The notes: generated by a model from the sequence alone, not told the origin. 64,000 nucleotides of DNA from Diphasiastrum complanatum (GCA_029204225.1 CM055097.1:66162268-66226267), one strand, 5' to 3'. Numbered from the stretch's first letter, positions 24,705-36,749 are shown. Numbers and translations are program-made.

Positions 24705-25805
24705 GTTAATTGCTACGAATCTAAACTGCAATTGAGATTTATCATATCTACTGAAGTAGAATGTTTACCTCTAGACAATGGCTATGTCAAAATATCAACC
24801 AACATATTGTTTGTATGACAATAGCTTAGTACAACATCTTTATTCTGAACCTTCTCTCTAAGACAATGAAATTGAACTTCTATATGTTTAGTTCTATTGT
24901 GAGATCGTGGATTCAGAGATAGAGCTATGCAGCTTTGATAGTCGCACTGGAGTATTGTTGGACCGATCTGTGGGAATTGCAGATCCTACAATAGCCTTCT
25001 GAGCCAAATTATCTCCTTCACTGTTGATGTACTACAACATATTCGGATTCTATAGAGGACAACGAAATTCATTTATGCTTTCTATTGTTCCATGAAATGG
25101 GTCCTCCTACAAGGAAACAAATATATTTTGATGTGGATTTCCTAGTATCCATGTCTCCTGCCCAGTCTGAATCTGAATAGGTAGTCAAAGTGAGTGTAGC
25201 TTTTGTATTCCCATTGTAGCTCAAATCATAGTGCTTTGAAGCTTGAATGTACCTCAGTACTCTTTGCAAAGCTCTCCAGTGTTGTAAGCCTGGATTGGAC
25301 ATGTATTGAGATAGTGTGCTTACTGCATATGCTAGATCAGGTCATGTGTAGATCATAGAATACGTTATAGATCCTATGACGGACTGATAAGTATACATGC
25401 ACATTTCTTGCTGATCTGCTTGAGTTCTAGGGCACATGTCTTTGGACAGCTTAGATCTTGGATCCATAGGTGTGTCTATGGGCTTGCAGTCCTCCATGCC
25501 ATATCTGTAGAGTACGTTAATTAAATATGACTCTTGGCTTATAGTGATCCTTCTGCTTGCGCGATCTAGCTACTGATCTCCATACCGAATAGGTAATTAA
25601 CTGGGCCTAAATCAGTCATCTCGAATTCTGATGAAAGCAAAGACTTGGTTTCATGCAGCAACTGATCTGAATTGTTGATAACTGAAGAATCATCAACATA
25701 TAACGCTATTATAACATAGCTTGACCCCTTTCGTTTTAGATATACATTAGAGTCTACGGAGCAAGAAGTGAAATTATGCTACAACAAGAAGTGATTTATT
25801 CTTTC
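24705..25805 (-). pseudogene. Copia RNase H and C-terminal RT (left part of the split element)
   Basis: The minus strand reads RT motif C with YVDD intact (about 25695), then PIDTPMDP, the RNase H start (SDSDWAGDMDTRKST, about 25150) and a decayed tail. The reading joins directly to the RT at 29391 once the nested element and one copy of its target duplication are ignored, at QAPRVWYE. Stops and shifts are frequent. Confidence 0.85.
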
Positions 25806-26506
25806 TGTGAAGAATTGCCAAAAATTGGCAAATCTAGCTTGATCAAAAATCATGTAGAATAGTGTAAATTGTGTACACAAGTGGGTCCCACACATGTGAG
25901 GCCATGATGCCACATGGGAAACCCATCCTAATGTAGGTTAGGTCAAGTCAAGAGAGTTGGTCATGTCTATTTGGTGGTCATCCCTACTTTATAGGACCTA
26001 CACCTAAGTTTAAGGTGAAAATTTGACCAACTAGCTACCTACCAAGCATAACTCTAGGAAATAGACTAGGGTTTCATTTTAGGTCAAGGAGAGTGAGTTA
26101 AATTCCTTATTACATGTTGGAAATCCACCTAACTTCAAGAAGAAAGTCGAATTTGCTATGTATTCCCTCTCTCCATAGTGAGAAGAAAGAAAATTTTTGG
26201 AGCTCATTGGCAATCTCAAGCTAGTTCACTATGTACATTGAGTTTTTGTGATCCAAATGAAACCAAATCAATTTCTACTTGTTTCTCAGGTTGAAGGCCG
26301 TACTACAGCCTGTATTACACACGTGTGGGCTCGGATTTCAATTTTTATCAATGCTTTTGATTGTTAATGCTTGTTGTTTGTCAAATTGCCAATCTAGATC
26401 AACTTTTTTGTGTCTAGTTTTTTGATAGATTGTTAAGCAAGCATCCAATCACTCTTGTGGATCTTTTGTAGATCCATTTATGGTCCTAAAGTACAGTACT
26501 TTCACA
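25806..26506 (+). repeat. 5' LTR of the young gag-only Copia
   Basis: 701 bp, TGTGAA to TTCACA, directly followed by the primer site. Its last 276 bp reappear at 29110-29385. Confidence 0.93.
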
Positions 26507-26519
26507 TGGTATCAGAGCC
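26507..26519 (+). other. Met-tRNA primer binding site of the young Copia
   Basis: TGGTATCAGAGCC lies directly after the LTR end, the standard plant Copia priming site. Confidence 0.93.
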
Positions 26520-27311
26520 AAGTACAAGAGCATAAGCCATTGATCTAATCCAAATCCATTTTTAGCAAGTTTTGGTGCTAAAAGCTAGTATTGAGAGGGC
26601 AAGCTAGAATCTTGATTTTGGTGAGGAGATTTGATCCCAAACTTGGTAGGGGTCCAAATTTGTACTGTCCACATGTGTGGGCACCTCTTAACCTGCATTT
26701 AATGCATGGTATTCATTTGATCCAAAAAAATTCAATTTGTGAGCTATTGGTGTAATTTTTGGTGGAGATCCTAGGATAATCTACCAAGATCATTTGCCAT
26801 TGATTAGATTTGAATTTCTTTCATGAAATCTAATTAATCTAGGCTGAGTTCAAGTCCTATTAAGGTTAAAAACAGGTCTTGAAAGTACACCAAGAAGGAA
26901 GAAAGAGATTAAGTCATTTTTTTGTCCAAAAATAGCCAAAATTGGCAAGATTTGATTGTAAGTAGATTTCACATCATCTTATCTTCATTCCAACTTTGTG
27001 AGGGAGTGCTAGAACTGAGATTATAAGTCCATTTGTTGGATTAGAAATCTAATTTGAGTGAAAAACTACAAGAGAGAGACCTTAGTGAGTTTCTAGAGAC
27101 AATCAAATCCATTTCTTGGCAAGATTTGTTTGAAAGTAGTTTTCACTTCATCTTATCTTCATTCCAGCTTTGTGAGGGAGTGATAGAACTGTGATTATAA
27201 GTCCATTTGTTGGATTAGAAATCAAATTTGAGTGAAACATTGCAAGTGTGAGACCTTTGTGAGTTTCAAGTCAATCAAATCTATTTCTTGTTTGTAGAAG
27301 TCACTAGTAAG
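26520..27311 (+). other. Untranslated leader of the young Copia, with an internal near-duplication
   Basis: About 790 bp without a gene. A block starting near 26941 (GGCAAGATTTGATTG, then CATCTTATCTTCATTCCA) recurs near 27117, a tandem near-copy of about 150 bp with period about 176. It precedes the gag start. Confidence 0.65.
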
Positions 27312-28589
27312 ATGGGATCTGCTGGAGCATACCTTCTAGAAACTAGTGAGAGGTTGAATTCTACAAATTATGCTATTTGGAAGGTTAGAATGGAGTCACT
27401 GTTGGTGCTCCAAGACCTTTATGAGTTCTTGATTGAAGATGAAGATGAACCTCTAGGTGCACAGGATTTAGCTAGATACAAGAAGAGATCTAGGCTTGCA
27501 CTTCATTGTGTGAAGATGAATGTGAGCAATGATTTGTTGAGAGAAGTATCAGCTTGTACTAATGCTAAAGAGGCTTGGGAGTCTTTAAAATCAATCTATG
27601 AGTCTAGCAACACTTCTAGAGTTCTTATGCTTAGAAATCAAATTTTGTAAAGCATGAGGAGAAGTGAGGAGAGTGCACAGGATTATGTACTCAGAATCAA
27701 GTCTCTAAATAGGGAGTTGGCTTCCATTGGAGAGAAGATTCATGATGGAGAGCTTGTACAAATTGTCCTGAATGGTCTAGGAGATGACTTTGCAAATTTG
27801 GTCCAAAGTTTTGCCATCCAAGACACTTTGCCAACTATAGAAAAACTTCACAGTGTATTAGTGGCTGAAGAGTGTAGGATGCTCCATGCAAAATCTAGGA
27901 TGAGTTCCTTGTCTTTGCAGGATGGTGATGAGAAAGCCAATTTCTCATTCAAGGGCAAAAAGAAGACCAATGGAAATAAGAAGCATCCAAAGGAGGCCAA
28001 AGAAGAGGATGATGCATCAAGCTCAAAGGACAAGTCAAAGCAAAAATGCTTCTTTTGTGGAAAGAAGGGGCATTATGCATCTAAATGCTACAAGAGGCTA
28101 AGAGCACAAGTGGAGGAGGACAAATAAGTAAACCTTGCAAAGGAGGAGGAGGAGGATGAAGTAGATGTATTCTTGATGGCATCTACATCCTCACCAACAA
28201 GCAATAGCAATTCAAGAGACAATTGGTGGATTGACAGTGGGGCTAGCTCCCACATGTCTTGTGAAAAGGACTTTTTCTCAACCTTACACTCATTCAATGA
28301 TGCTAAAAAGTTTGTCTTTACTGCAAATGATGAAGAGTGTAGGATAGATGGTGTTGGCACCATCTCTTTGTGTCTAGAATCCTCAAAATGCATGGATCTA
28401 GAAAATGTCCTTTATGTACCATCAATCACCAAGAATATGCTTAGTGTGGGTCTACTCTTAGAAAGTGGTTTGGATGTCCACTTTAAGCATGGTGTTTGCT
28501 TCATCTTGAAGAATGATGTTTGCATTGCAAAGGGACTAAACATGGAAGATTGTTTAAGTTGGAAGCTAGTGTTGCTTTTAAAAGAATGA
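27312..28589 (+). pseudogene. Copia gag-protease with GAG-pre-integrase region
   Basis: From ATG 27312 (MGSAGAYLLE) the frame reads a Copia gag (YAIWKVRMESLL, AWESLKSIYESS), a lysine-rich linker, a CCHC knuckle (CFFCGKKGHYASKC, about 28047-28088) and protease DSGAS near 28233. Then comes the GAG-pre-integrase region (NMLSVGLLLESG), which continues by frameshift near 28550 to HGRLFKLEAS. In-frame stops TAA at 27648-27650 and 28125-28127 separate three blocks in one frame. It is related to the gag at 6293-7396. Two stops in such a young copy suggest the family moves with proteins made elsewhere. Confidence 0.9.
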
Positions 28590-29109
28590 GCTTGGCAAAG
28601 GAGGAGATCACTCAAGAGGAGATCTTGGCAAAGTGTGATCTTGCTTGCATTGAGGAGGAGCATCAAAAGGAGGAAGATCTTGAGGATCAGCCTCAAAGCA
28701 TGAGAGTTCCAAGGGAGTCCTCAATGACAATGTCCGAGTCATCAAATTGCATGCAAATTGTCCATTCAAGTGTGCATCTTGCAAGGGTGGTGAGCATTGG
28801 AGAGTCTACTATCTTTGAATACTTTTTGGAAAGTATTAGTAGACATGAGGTGATTTGTTTCTTACCTTTAAGATTCATGGTGTTTATTACTTTGTATGAC
28901 AAGACAATGAAATGGGATGCTTTGAAATCTACATTTGTTGTTGATAAAGCAATTTCATTGGATAACTATTTTTGTAATAGTTTGAATAGTGTCATAAAAG
29001 ATGAAACATCATTTGTATTGGAAATCTTTGGGTCCACATGCTTTGAACATGATCATTCCAATGTAAGGACCAAAGATTATCCTATTTCAATGATAGGAAT
29101 AATGGTAAT
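28560..29109 (+). other. Unidentified ORF region replacing pol in the young Copia
   Basis: The frame open from 28520 to 29173 continues past the GAG-pre-integrase end with a Glu-rich stretch (KEEITQEEILAK, EEEHQKEEDLE), then a cysteine-containing region with no integrase motif. It runs into the LTR. It may be acquired host sequence or decayed pol; no family is recognised. Confidence 0.4.
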
Positions 29110-29385
29110 ATGTACATTGAGTTTTTGTGATCCAAATGAAACCAAATCAATTTCTACTTGTTTCTCAGGTTGAAGGCCGTACTACAGCCGGTATTACACA
29201 CGTGTGGGCTTGGATTTCAATGTTTATCAATGCTTTTGATTGTTAGTGCTTGTTGTTTGTCAAATTGCCAATCTAGATCAACTTTTTTGTGTCTAGTTTT
29301 TTGATAGATTGTTAAGCAAGCATCCAATCTCTCTTGTGGATCTTTTGTAGATCCATTTATGGTCCTAAAGTACAGTACTTTCACA
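29110..29385 (+). repeat. Truncated 3' LTR of the young Copia
   Basis: The 276 bp match 26231-26506 with no indel and 5 substitutions. The first 425 bp of the LTR are missing, so the internal region joins directly into mid-LTR sequence. Because the target duplication is intact, the deletion happened before, during or after insertion without touching the outer ends. Confidence 0.93.
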
Positions 29386-31090
29386 CTTTCATACCAGACC
29401 CTGGGAGCTTGCTTAAGACCATATAATGCCTTATACAATTTACATACCAAATGCTCCTTGCCTTGAAGGACGTAACCTTCTGGTTGACAAATGAATATGT
29501 CTTTTTGTATGTATCCGTGAAGGAATGTTGTCTGGACGTCCATCTATGTCCAGATCCTGTGCATCACTTATAGCCAGCAAGGTGCGAATAGATTGATGCT
29601 TTACCACTGGACTAAAGGTGTCAGCGTAATCTATTCCATAAACTTTCTCAAATCTTTTAACCACTAATTGGGCTTTCCATTTGGATATTGATCCATCTGG
29701 CTTAAGCTTTAGCTTGAAGATCCATTTAGATTCAATAGGCTTTATATCTGCAGGAGGATTGACAAGACTCCAAGTCTTGTTCTTCATCAAGGAATGGTAC
29801 TCAGCATCCATTACAGGTTTCCATTCGTCTGCATTGGGCATTGACAGTGCTTCTGCAATAGTGGCAGGTTCATCATGACTGATGAGAACGTCTGAGGAGG
29901 GACAAAATGATCAAATTGTTGTTGTTGTCTTGTAGACCTTCGAGCTGCAAGTGTTTGAGTGGATGTTTCTCTTGGGTAGATGATAGGACCAATGGTGAGT
30001 GAAGCAGTTGGGACAAACTCTTGTATTTGAACATTCGTAGGTCAATGCCTATCGATGGAGAATGGAGCCGCCTTGATAGACTCCTGCATTGGCTGCTTCT
30101 GCTTAAAATCATGGAACTTGTCTTCAAGGAAGACAACATCATGGCTGACTGAGATATGACATGTCTCAACATCATAAATGCGATAAGCCTTGTGTGATGT
30201 TGAATAGCCGATAAAGATGTACTTATAGCTTACTGGGTCTAGTTTCTTCCTCAGATCAGACGGTATTTGAGCATAGCAGAGACATCTAAATACACATAAG
30301 TGTTTCAGACTTGGTTTGTAGCCGTAGTAGGCTTCAAAGAGTGTCTTGGAGTCAACTGCCTTCATGCTGGAATAATTTTGCAGAGAGCAGGCTATAGAAA
30401 TTGCTTCAGCCCAAAAGTTCTGGGGTAATTGAGCGTTGAGAATCATGGATCGTGCAGCTTCCAGTAGTGTTCAATTCTTTTGCTCAACTATGCCATTTTG
30501 CTATGGAGTGTAACTGGCTGTGAGCTGATGGTGCATGCCACATGATGATAAGAAGTCCGCCATTTCATTTGATAGGTACTCTCCCCCTGAATCAGACTGC
30601 AGGGCCTTGATTCTCTGACCAGTCTAATTCTCAGCATATTGCTTGAATTCTTCGAAGCAATTGAATGCTTCTAACTTGTTTTTTATGAACATGACTCTGG
30701 TAAATCGGGAGTAGTCATCAATGAATGTGATAAAATACAGAGCTTGACCCAAGGAGGGTACGCTCATAGGACCACATAGGTCACTGTGAATCAGTGACAT
30801 AATGGACTTCGCTCTCCTGGCTTGTCTTCTTGGAAATTTTATTCTAGGTCGTTTTCCTAGTAGACAATTTTCACAGACAGTCTGATCAGCTGTAGTAACA
30901 GCATATTCATATCCTTGACCGTCTTGTTATGATGCATGTACAAGATTGAACGCATGTTTAAGTGACCTAGTCTTTGATGCCAAACATGAGCATTAGAATT
31001 ACTCACAGTAAGTCCATAATCGTGACAAGATATACAAATTTTCTTCTCTATGTGCAGATAGGATTTCATTGGAGTTCCCATCAAAAATAG
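29386..31090 (-). pseudogene. Copia integrase and N-terminal RT (right part of the split element)
   Basis: The minus strand reads a GAG-pre-integrase region (AHVWHQRLGHLNM, about 30990), decayed integrase core, integrase tail (HLCVFRCLCYAQIP, GYSTSHKAYRIY, about 30180-30290) and RT start (WKPVMDAEYHSL, NKTWSLVNPP, VYGIDYADTFSPV). It then reaches the insertion point at QAPRVWYE. Multiple stops and shifts. RT copies element RNA into DNA and integrase inserts it; this copy could do neither. Confidence 0.88.
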
Positions 31091-31193
31091 TACATCGACT
31101 AGTAGTAAACAAAGCTCTATAGCCTTGATTAGTGATCTTGCTAATAGATAATAAATTCTTTGTTAATTTGGGTACGTAAAGTACACCATTTAT

Positions 31194-31667
31194 CTATCTA
31201 GTGATATCATCAGGGAACTGCAGTCGAATGGAGCCTTGGCCTTCAACCTTGTGTGAACTTGAGTCGCCGAAGAAAATGTACTTTGAATTTGTTGTTGCGA
31301 GAGTACATGGCGTCATGTGCTGTGAAGCATCTAAATCAAGATACCATTGATAGACATCTCTACTTGGTTGATCTTGTACCATCAGCGCCTTGTCCTCTTC
31401 TTGTGGATTTCTGACAGTGTCAGAGCCTCCTTCTTTGTGCTGCTGCAACTTCTTCCTCGCTTCATTGTGCTTGAGGATGCGATAGTCCTTAATATCGTGG
31501 TCTGATCTTTTGCAATATTTGCAAAAGAGTTTGGTCTTGCATGATTGTTGTTGACGACTGTGATGCTGCTGTGATTGTTGTGATGAATCTGGTTGTTCCG
31601 CCTTCGTCTTCTTGTCCTTGAAGTTCTTCTCCTTCTTGGACTGCTGCTTATTAGAGTACAATGCCAT
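31194..31667 (-). pseudogene. Copia gag C-terminus and protease of the split element
   Basis: A 157-codon frame with a glutamine/histidine-rich linker, a zinc knuckle (CKYCKRSDHDIKDY, with the last Cys replaced) and a protease motif DLDAS where DSGAS is expected. These two lesions and the absence of most gag upstream mark it as inactive. It continues downstream to the integrase frames. Confidence 0.82.
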
Positions 31668-31984
31668 TTACTTGGTACTCATTGTGGATAAGGATTTCCG
31701 GTTTGGCTATTGAACCGTTTACGTATCTCCAAAGCTCCTTCTTGATGAAGATCATCCTCATCTTGAACTTCTACATGTGGAAGTCATCTCTGTTGAATTT
31801 GTTGATCAAGTGGATCTGAGGTTGAACCTTCCATTGTAATCGAGTAGCATAGAGAACACAAACAGAATGAACTAGCTCTATAGAACAAGAACATATTAAG
31901 TTCTATTATAAATCCTAAACTCTAGTAATCCAATAAACCTTCCTTTGATACCAACTTTGTTTGTTCGTGAAATGAAAATTATCA

Positions 31985-31996
31985 GCTCTAATACCA
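31985..31996 (-). other. Primer binding site of the split Copia
   Basis: The minus strand reads TGGTATTAGAGC, one base from the canonical TGGTATCAGAGC, two bases after an LTR end CAACA. Confidence 0.75.
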
Positions 31997-31999
31997 ATC

Positions 32000-32442
32000 T
32001 GTTGACTCTGATAGATGTTGATGCCAACTGATAAAACAAAATTCTTATTAACAGGATCATGGATTACTTAGAGAATGGAGATTACGAGCTATTCTTTTGT
32101 GTTGAATAAGATTATCAGTGTAGGAGTCTTAGACTGCCGTGAAAGAGAGATCGCAGAAACAATTAGGCGTCTGAGACAACCATGCAATCCTCTAATATCG
32201 ATTTTTGATCAAAGAGAATGTAGAAATAATTTAGGCGTCAGAGACAGCCATACATTTCTTTTTATAATGATGTATGCGTAATTTGAGTGAGAGTTAATTA
32301 TCATTCAACAAGAATGCGAAGGTGTCGAACAGTAGTGAATCTGTATAATAATGTCGTAAAAACAACAATCAGATCACAATACAATTGCGCTGATAAGCGC
32401 GTGATCCTACTTATAGATTCAAAACAATTGCTAAAGTTCTGA

Positions 32443-32474
<32 letters not shown>

Positions 32475-32480
32475 TAGTAA
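32000..32480 (-). repeat. 5' LTR of the split Copia (outer edge uncertain)
   Basis: The LTR begins at 32000 (TGTTGACTCTG on the plus strand) and contains a minus-strand TATA-like element (CTATAAGTAGG, about 32410-32420). An (AC)n tract at about 32455-32474 lies near the probable outer edge. The matching 3' LTR is truncated at 24604, so the full length could not be confirmed. Confidence 0.55.
32453..32475. repeat. (AT)n-(AC)n microsatellite
   Basis: A short TATATATATATA stretch passes into about ten AC units near the outer edge of the Copia 5' LTR. Confidence 0.9.
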
Positions 32481-32864
32481 AGAGTGCTCGTCATTGACGA
32501 GCAATGGAGGCCGATCTAGGTGGTGGCCAAACATTTGGATTGCTCGTACATTTGGATCGGCCATCTCATTGCTTGTAGGAGCATTGAACTGTCTATTCGC
32601 TCTACTCTGTGAACAACCAGACACTATACGAAGTCAAATATCCTTTGTGAAGTTCTCTCGCATGATTCGAGCAACATTCTTAAAACGTTGCACAAATGGA
32701 TTCACATCCATCATCATGCTTTGCAAAAGGGAGAGAACGTCACGCCTAAGATCGGAATTCAAAGATAATCTCTGATCTAATTACAAACCATCACCATCCA
32801 TGATGTAGATCTACGAAAATGAAGGTCTATCTAAAGGCAACAAACCACCAATATGATGATACAA

Positions 32865-34140
32865 CTAGCCAGACACTCTAAATGTATATGCGCCGCCTAC
32901 GGAGTTGGCAGTGGATCTATCTATATTCACTCCAAGAGATGCAAAGGCCAAGGACTTATTATAACTCCGAACGTGTTTTCTAAAATGAGCTCCCATGTCA
33001 TCAAAAGACATGTACAAATTAAGGAGATAAAGAGGCGGTGATGGCATCAAAGGCAAACACACCTTGTCTTTCATGCAACAGAAAGAGCTATTTCTTTCTG
33101 CTCTCCATCTTAGGGCCGAACAATGATCGCTCTCTCCAAGATCATGGCATGCTGGTGTTTGAAGTGATCTAGCTACTTCAAAATGACCCCGTCTAGAGTG
33201 TGAGACTTTTTTGACTACAGGGTTTTGCGAAGACAAAAGCAAGGTCCGATGTCTTCGCTTAGCTTGGTACCTAAGATTCAACCTTCTACTCCTAGCACAT
33301 CTAGATTCTACTTCTGGAGTCCTATATGATGGGTGATTATGCACATGCTTGGGTGTAACAAACATTGTTGTCATCGAGTCTACCCCCTCCATAACATCAA
33401 CATTGGACATCGAATCCAATGTAACATGCGTAATCGATCCTACACCCAATATATGAGTCTCTCTTTTGATATCGTCGTGGGACCTCAAATGTGTATCCTC
33501 TTCCTCTTCTTGAATGGTAAATTGCAAAGCTCTGGCTTTACGTTTTGCCATATACCTGCGACGAATCCTCCTCTTCTCTCACTTCTAGATTCCACTTCAG
33601 GAGTCAAATATGAAGTATTACTACAAACATGTTTGGGTGTAACCAACTCTACCCTCTCCGCTGCTACCTCTATCTTGGATGACCTGTAAGATGGGATACT
33701 TTTTACACCATCACAAACTCTAAACTGGGTGGATGGACTCCTACAATCTGATGGCATTGCACTACTTCCAACAAACTCTATGACAAGACGTTGAGCTGCT
33801 AGTACCATGACATGATGTAATATCAACGGAGGCACACCTACAACCAAACCAGTTTCGCAACTCCTGATGTGCTCTACTGCACTACTTCTAAGTGATTGTA
33901 CATTGGCATCTAAAGTCAATCTACCATCGCTACATTAGGACACATCTGTCATGCTTATACTACGTACTGACAAAGCCCTATTCTTGGCTTGTCTCCTACG
34001 GGCCAATCTCTTCCTTCTGGCGGATGTGCTTTCATTTTCCAGAGTTGTGTATCAAACATTGTTTCGTACAAAGTCCGGAGTCACTACTTGTTGGTTGGTG
34101 TTTTTAGATATGATATTCACAACCTTTGTTCATTTATCCT
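32865..34140 (-). pseudogene. Unrecognised basic protein with a threefold internal repeat
   Basis: Read on the minus strand with frame changes, three units of about 40 residues recur at about 34090, 33643 and 33359. Each has VTP(K/D)(H/F)V, a short gap, SYxTPEVESR-like residues and then a run of Arg/Lys (ARRKRLARRRQAK; CARSRRLNLRYQAKRR). The basic runs resemble nuclear-localisation or nucleic-acid-binding segments. A splice-acceptor-like TTTAACTTGCAG precedes the first unit near 34147. Two in-frame stops lie near the first unit, and a frameshift near 33560 joins the 144- and 228-codon frames. No family is recognised. It could be a decayed host gene or part of a transposon. Confidence 0.5.
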
Positions 34141-34186
34141 GCAAGTTAAACACGGACTTTGTCAAAATCAAACCAACAATAGCGGC

Positions 34187-34312
<126 letters not shown>

Positions 34313-36239
34313 AGATTTCACATAGTCCCTCGTGACAAGTCAAGACCAAACCCTTTGAACCCTTCAATTTATAGAAGTACAGGTTAAAATATAGCTGTAA
34401 AGTATGACAGTACAGAGTACCATAAAGCGAAGCAAGTTCTAAGACACACAACTATTACCCACCACCATCCCACACAACAAAACCGCACAAGTTAGTCGCG
34501 TGAGGAAGATAGGTGTCATAGCTGAGCACAAGTTGTTATCCATGTCTGAAACAAGATTCACTACTTTATCAGCTAAATTGCATTTATAAAAAGTACGTCC
34601 AATCTTCCCAATCATTCACTTCATTACTAAGCAATACATTCTGCTCTTTAATGAAGTTGTATCAGGGCATAAGCCATACCAATCAGTACAACAGCAAAAG
34701 AAATGTATTAGGTTCACATTTACATTTTACATGTAAGCAACTATTCTTCACTATACTGATGGACAGAGATCTGACTATGGTCACAGCGTTAGGTACTAGA
34801 GCACTTCCGTGTTATACTAGCCCCCATGGATATCCCGTAACTGTTTTTCGAGAGCCCAAACACCGAACAACTTGGGCAAATCCATGCCATTCAAATGTAC
34901 CATTGTCAAGCTCTATATGAGTACGTGACCTTACAAACAACACTGGGACACCGGATGCAAGTGAATTTACTTAAATAAAAAATACAAGCTCATGTCCATT
35001 TTTAATGAACATAAGATCAGACTTTTCTAACATTATTAGTTACTACCTTCAAAGGAAGAAATTTCAGTATAATCATGCATGGATAAGACTTCCTGTAGTA
35101 ACGAGTAAGGCTACCCACCGTATTGGTGCAGTTTTGTATAGCATCACACCTTAATGATAGATGAAGTCATCTCTTGCGAATTATCCATCTTCAGTTGTTT
35201 TAACAAATCACCTACGTGCTAGAAGATTCAAACCGAAAGTATTGTGTTAAGCTTTAAGTACTTCTGTCACTCTCATAGTCTTTAACAATAGTTAACCCAT
35301 CATTTTGTCGCAGATTATTAGCTTATCATTCAACTTATTCAAGAAAAGTTCCTTTCCGACAATATTCACAACATACAAATAATCATGTTCTTTGTATACG
35401 TCTTCTCAGAAAGAAACAATCAAACCAAGCATTCTTCAAGTTACACTCTTAGAAGCCAATCTACTCCTTATCAGAGGCAGCAATCATCATAGTTTGTATC
35501 ATACAATCGTAGCATTCATCCAGAGCAACCAATTATAGCAAGTTACAGCCAATGGAATAGCAGGAATGCTCTTATCAATCACATATAAGCATTCATCATT
35601 GTAATCACTGGAATCCAAAAGTAAAGACAGTGGTCCATTGCACTTTTTCCATCCTTACATACTGTAAAATGCGTGGAATAATGCATGCATGCAAGGCCAT
35701 GCTTCATCGCAGTATCAATATGGAATTTCTTCTCAGAAAGCAGCGCTAGCCAGCGGCCCATTCCGCTACACAGATAGCGCTAGCCAGCGACTATTAATCA
35801 CACATAATCAATGATACTTTTTGTATACACCTAGATCGCTGTCCAGCGCCAACTATAACTCAATCAGTGATAGAAAAAATACCTGTAAAGGTGCCCACTA
35901 GTGCCCCTTGAGGCAGCGCTTGATTGTAAGAATGTTGAATCACAGTTTTGGAAGCCAAAACTTGCTACTACACAATGGTAATCACAGCAAGTTGTAGACA
36001 TTCATTCCTAATCGTAAAGTACAGCACAAAACCTTCATTATCAGTGAGCTAGCATTCATCATAGCGTTTTCACCTTAGGTTGCAGTATCGTTCACACGAT
36101 TGCACTTCCAATAGCTTTTACGAGTACTCTTCTTCAATAGCAATCACCGTAAAGAAAAGCACCAGTAAAGCAAGGTTGAAGGAGAGAGAGAGAAAACAGA
36201 AAAGTATGAGGGAAAGTGAATAGGGTTTTGTGACCTCCC

Positions 36240-36252
36240 TCTTTATAGAATC
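36240..36252 (-). promoter_or_regulatory. TATA box in repeat copy A
   Basis: The minus strand reads TTCTATAAAGAGG, followed by CT-rich sequence. The same block in copy B (42015-42030) lies upstream of the RT body. Confidence 0.55.
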
Positions 36253-36512
36253 AGAGGACACTTAGGTGTAGTAAGTGCAAATTGCTGCTCACCGTTAGAT
36301 TGACTGTTCAAAATGTGCACAGATCTTGGCCCTTGGAAAGACTACCAACTTTCCCACCACTTTTTTTTTTTTTAAAAATTAATAAATGGGGTCTTCTATC
36401 ATAGCAAGGCATTTTTCTTCCGCCCCGACTAGTAAAAAGGGTTATTATGCGACATTTGCATTCTACAGAGGTTTGCGAAGTAATAGAGTAATATATTTAC
36501 GTAACAGAGCCC

Positions 36513-36673
<161 letters not shown>

Positions 36674-36711
36674 CCCACTTACCATAGCCACAGTCAGCAA
36701 AGTCTCTCAAG

Positions 36712-36749
36712 GGGCAGTTAGCACCCCTGAGATGGAGTGCTAACTGCCC
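36712..36749. other. Perfect 13-bp hairpin at the RT stop codon
   Basis: GGGCAGTTAGCAC (36712-36724) and GTGCTAACTGCCC (36737-36749) are exact inverted repeats around a 12-base loop. The RT stop (36740-36742) sits in the stem and the (GA)n junction lies about 40 bp beyond. It may be an RNA structure used at the 3' end or a leftover of inversion at insertion. Confidence 0.85.

Larger units (their letters stand above)
25806..29385 (+). mobile_element. Young gag-only Copia element nested in another Copia
   Basis: The element starts TGTGAA and ends TTCACA and is flanked on both sides by CTTTC (25801-25805 and 29386-29390). Order: 5' LTR 25806-26506, Met-tRNA primer site, gag-protease, unidentified ORF, truncated 3' LTR 29110-29385. 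Integrase, RT and RNase H are absent. The 276 shared LTR bases differ at 5 positions by eye (about 1.8%), the least of the LTR pairs I compared. It is inserted in the RT gene of an opposite-strand Copia. Confidence 0.93.
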
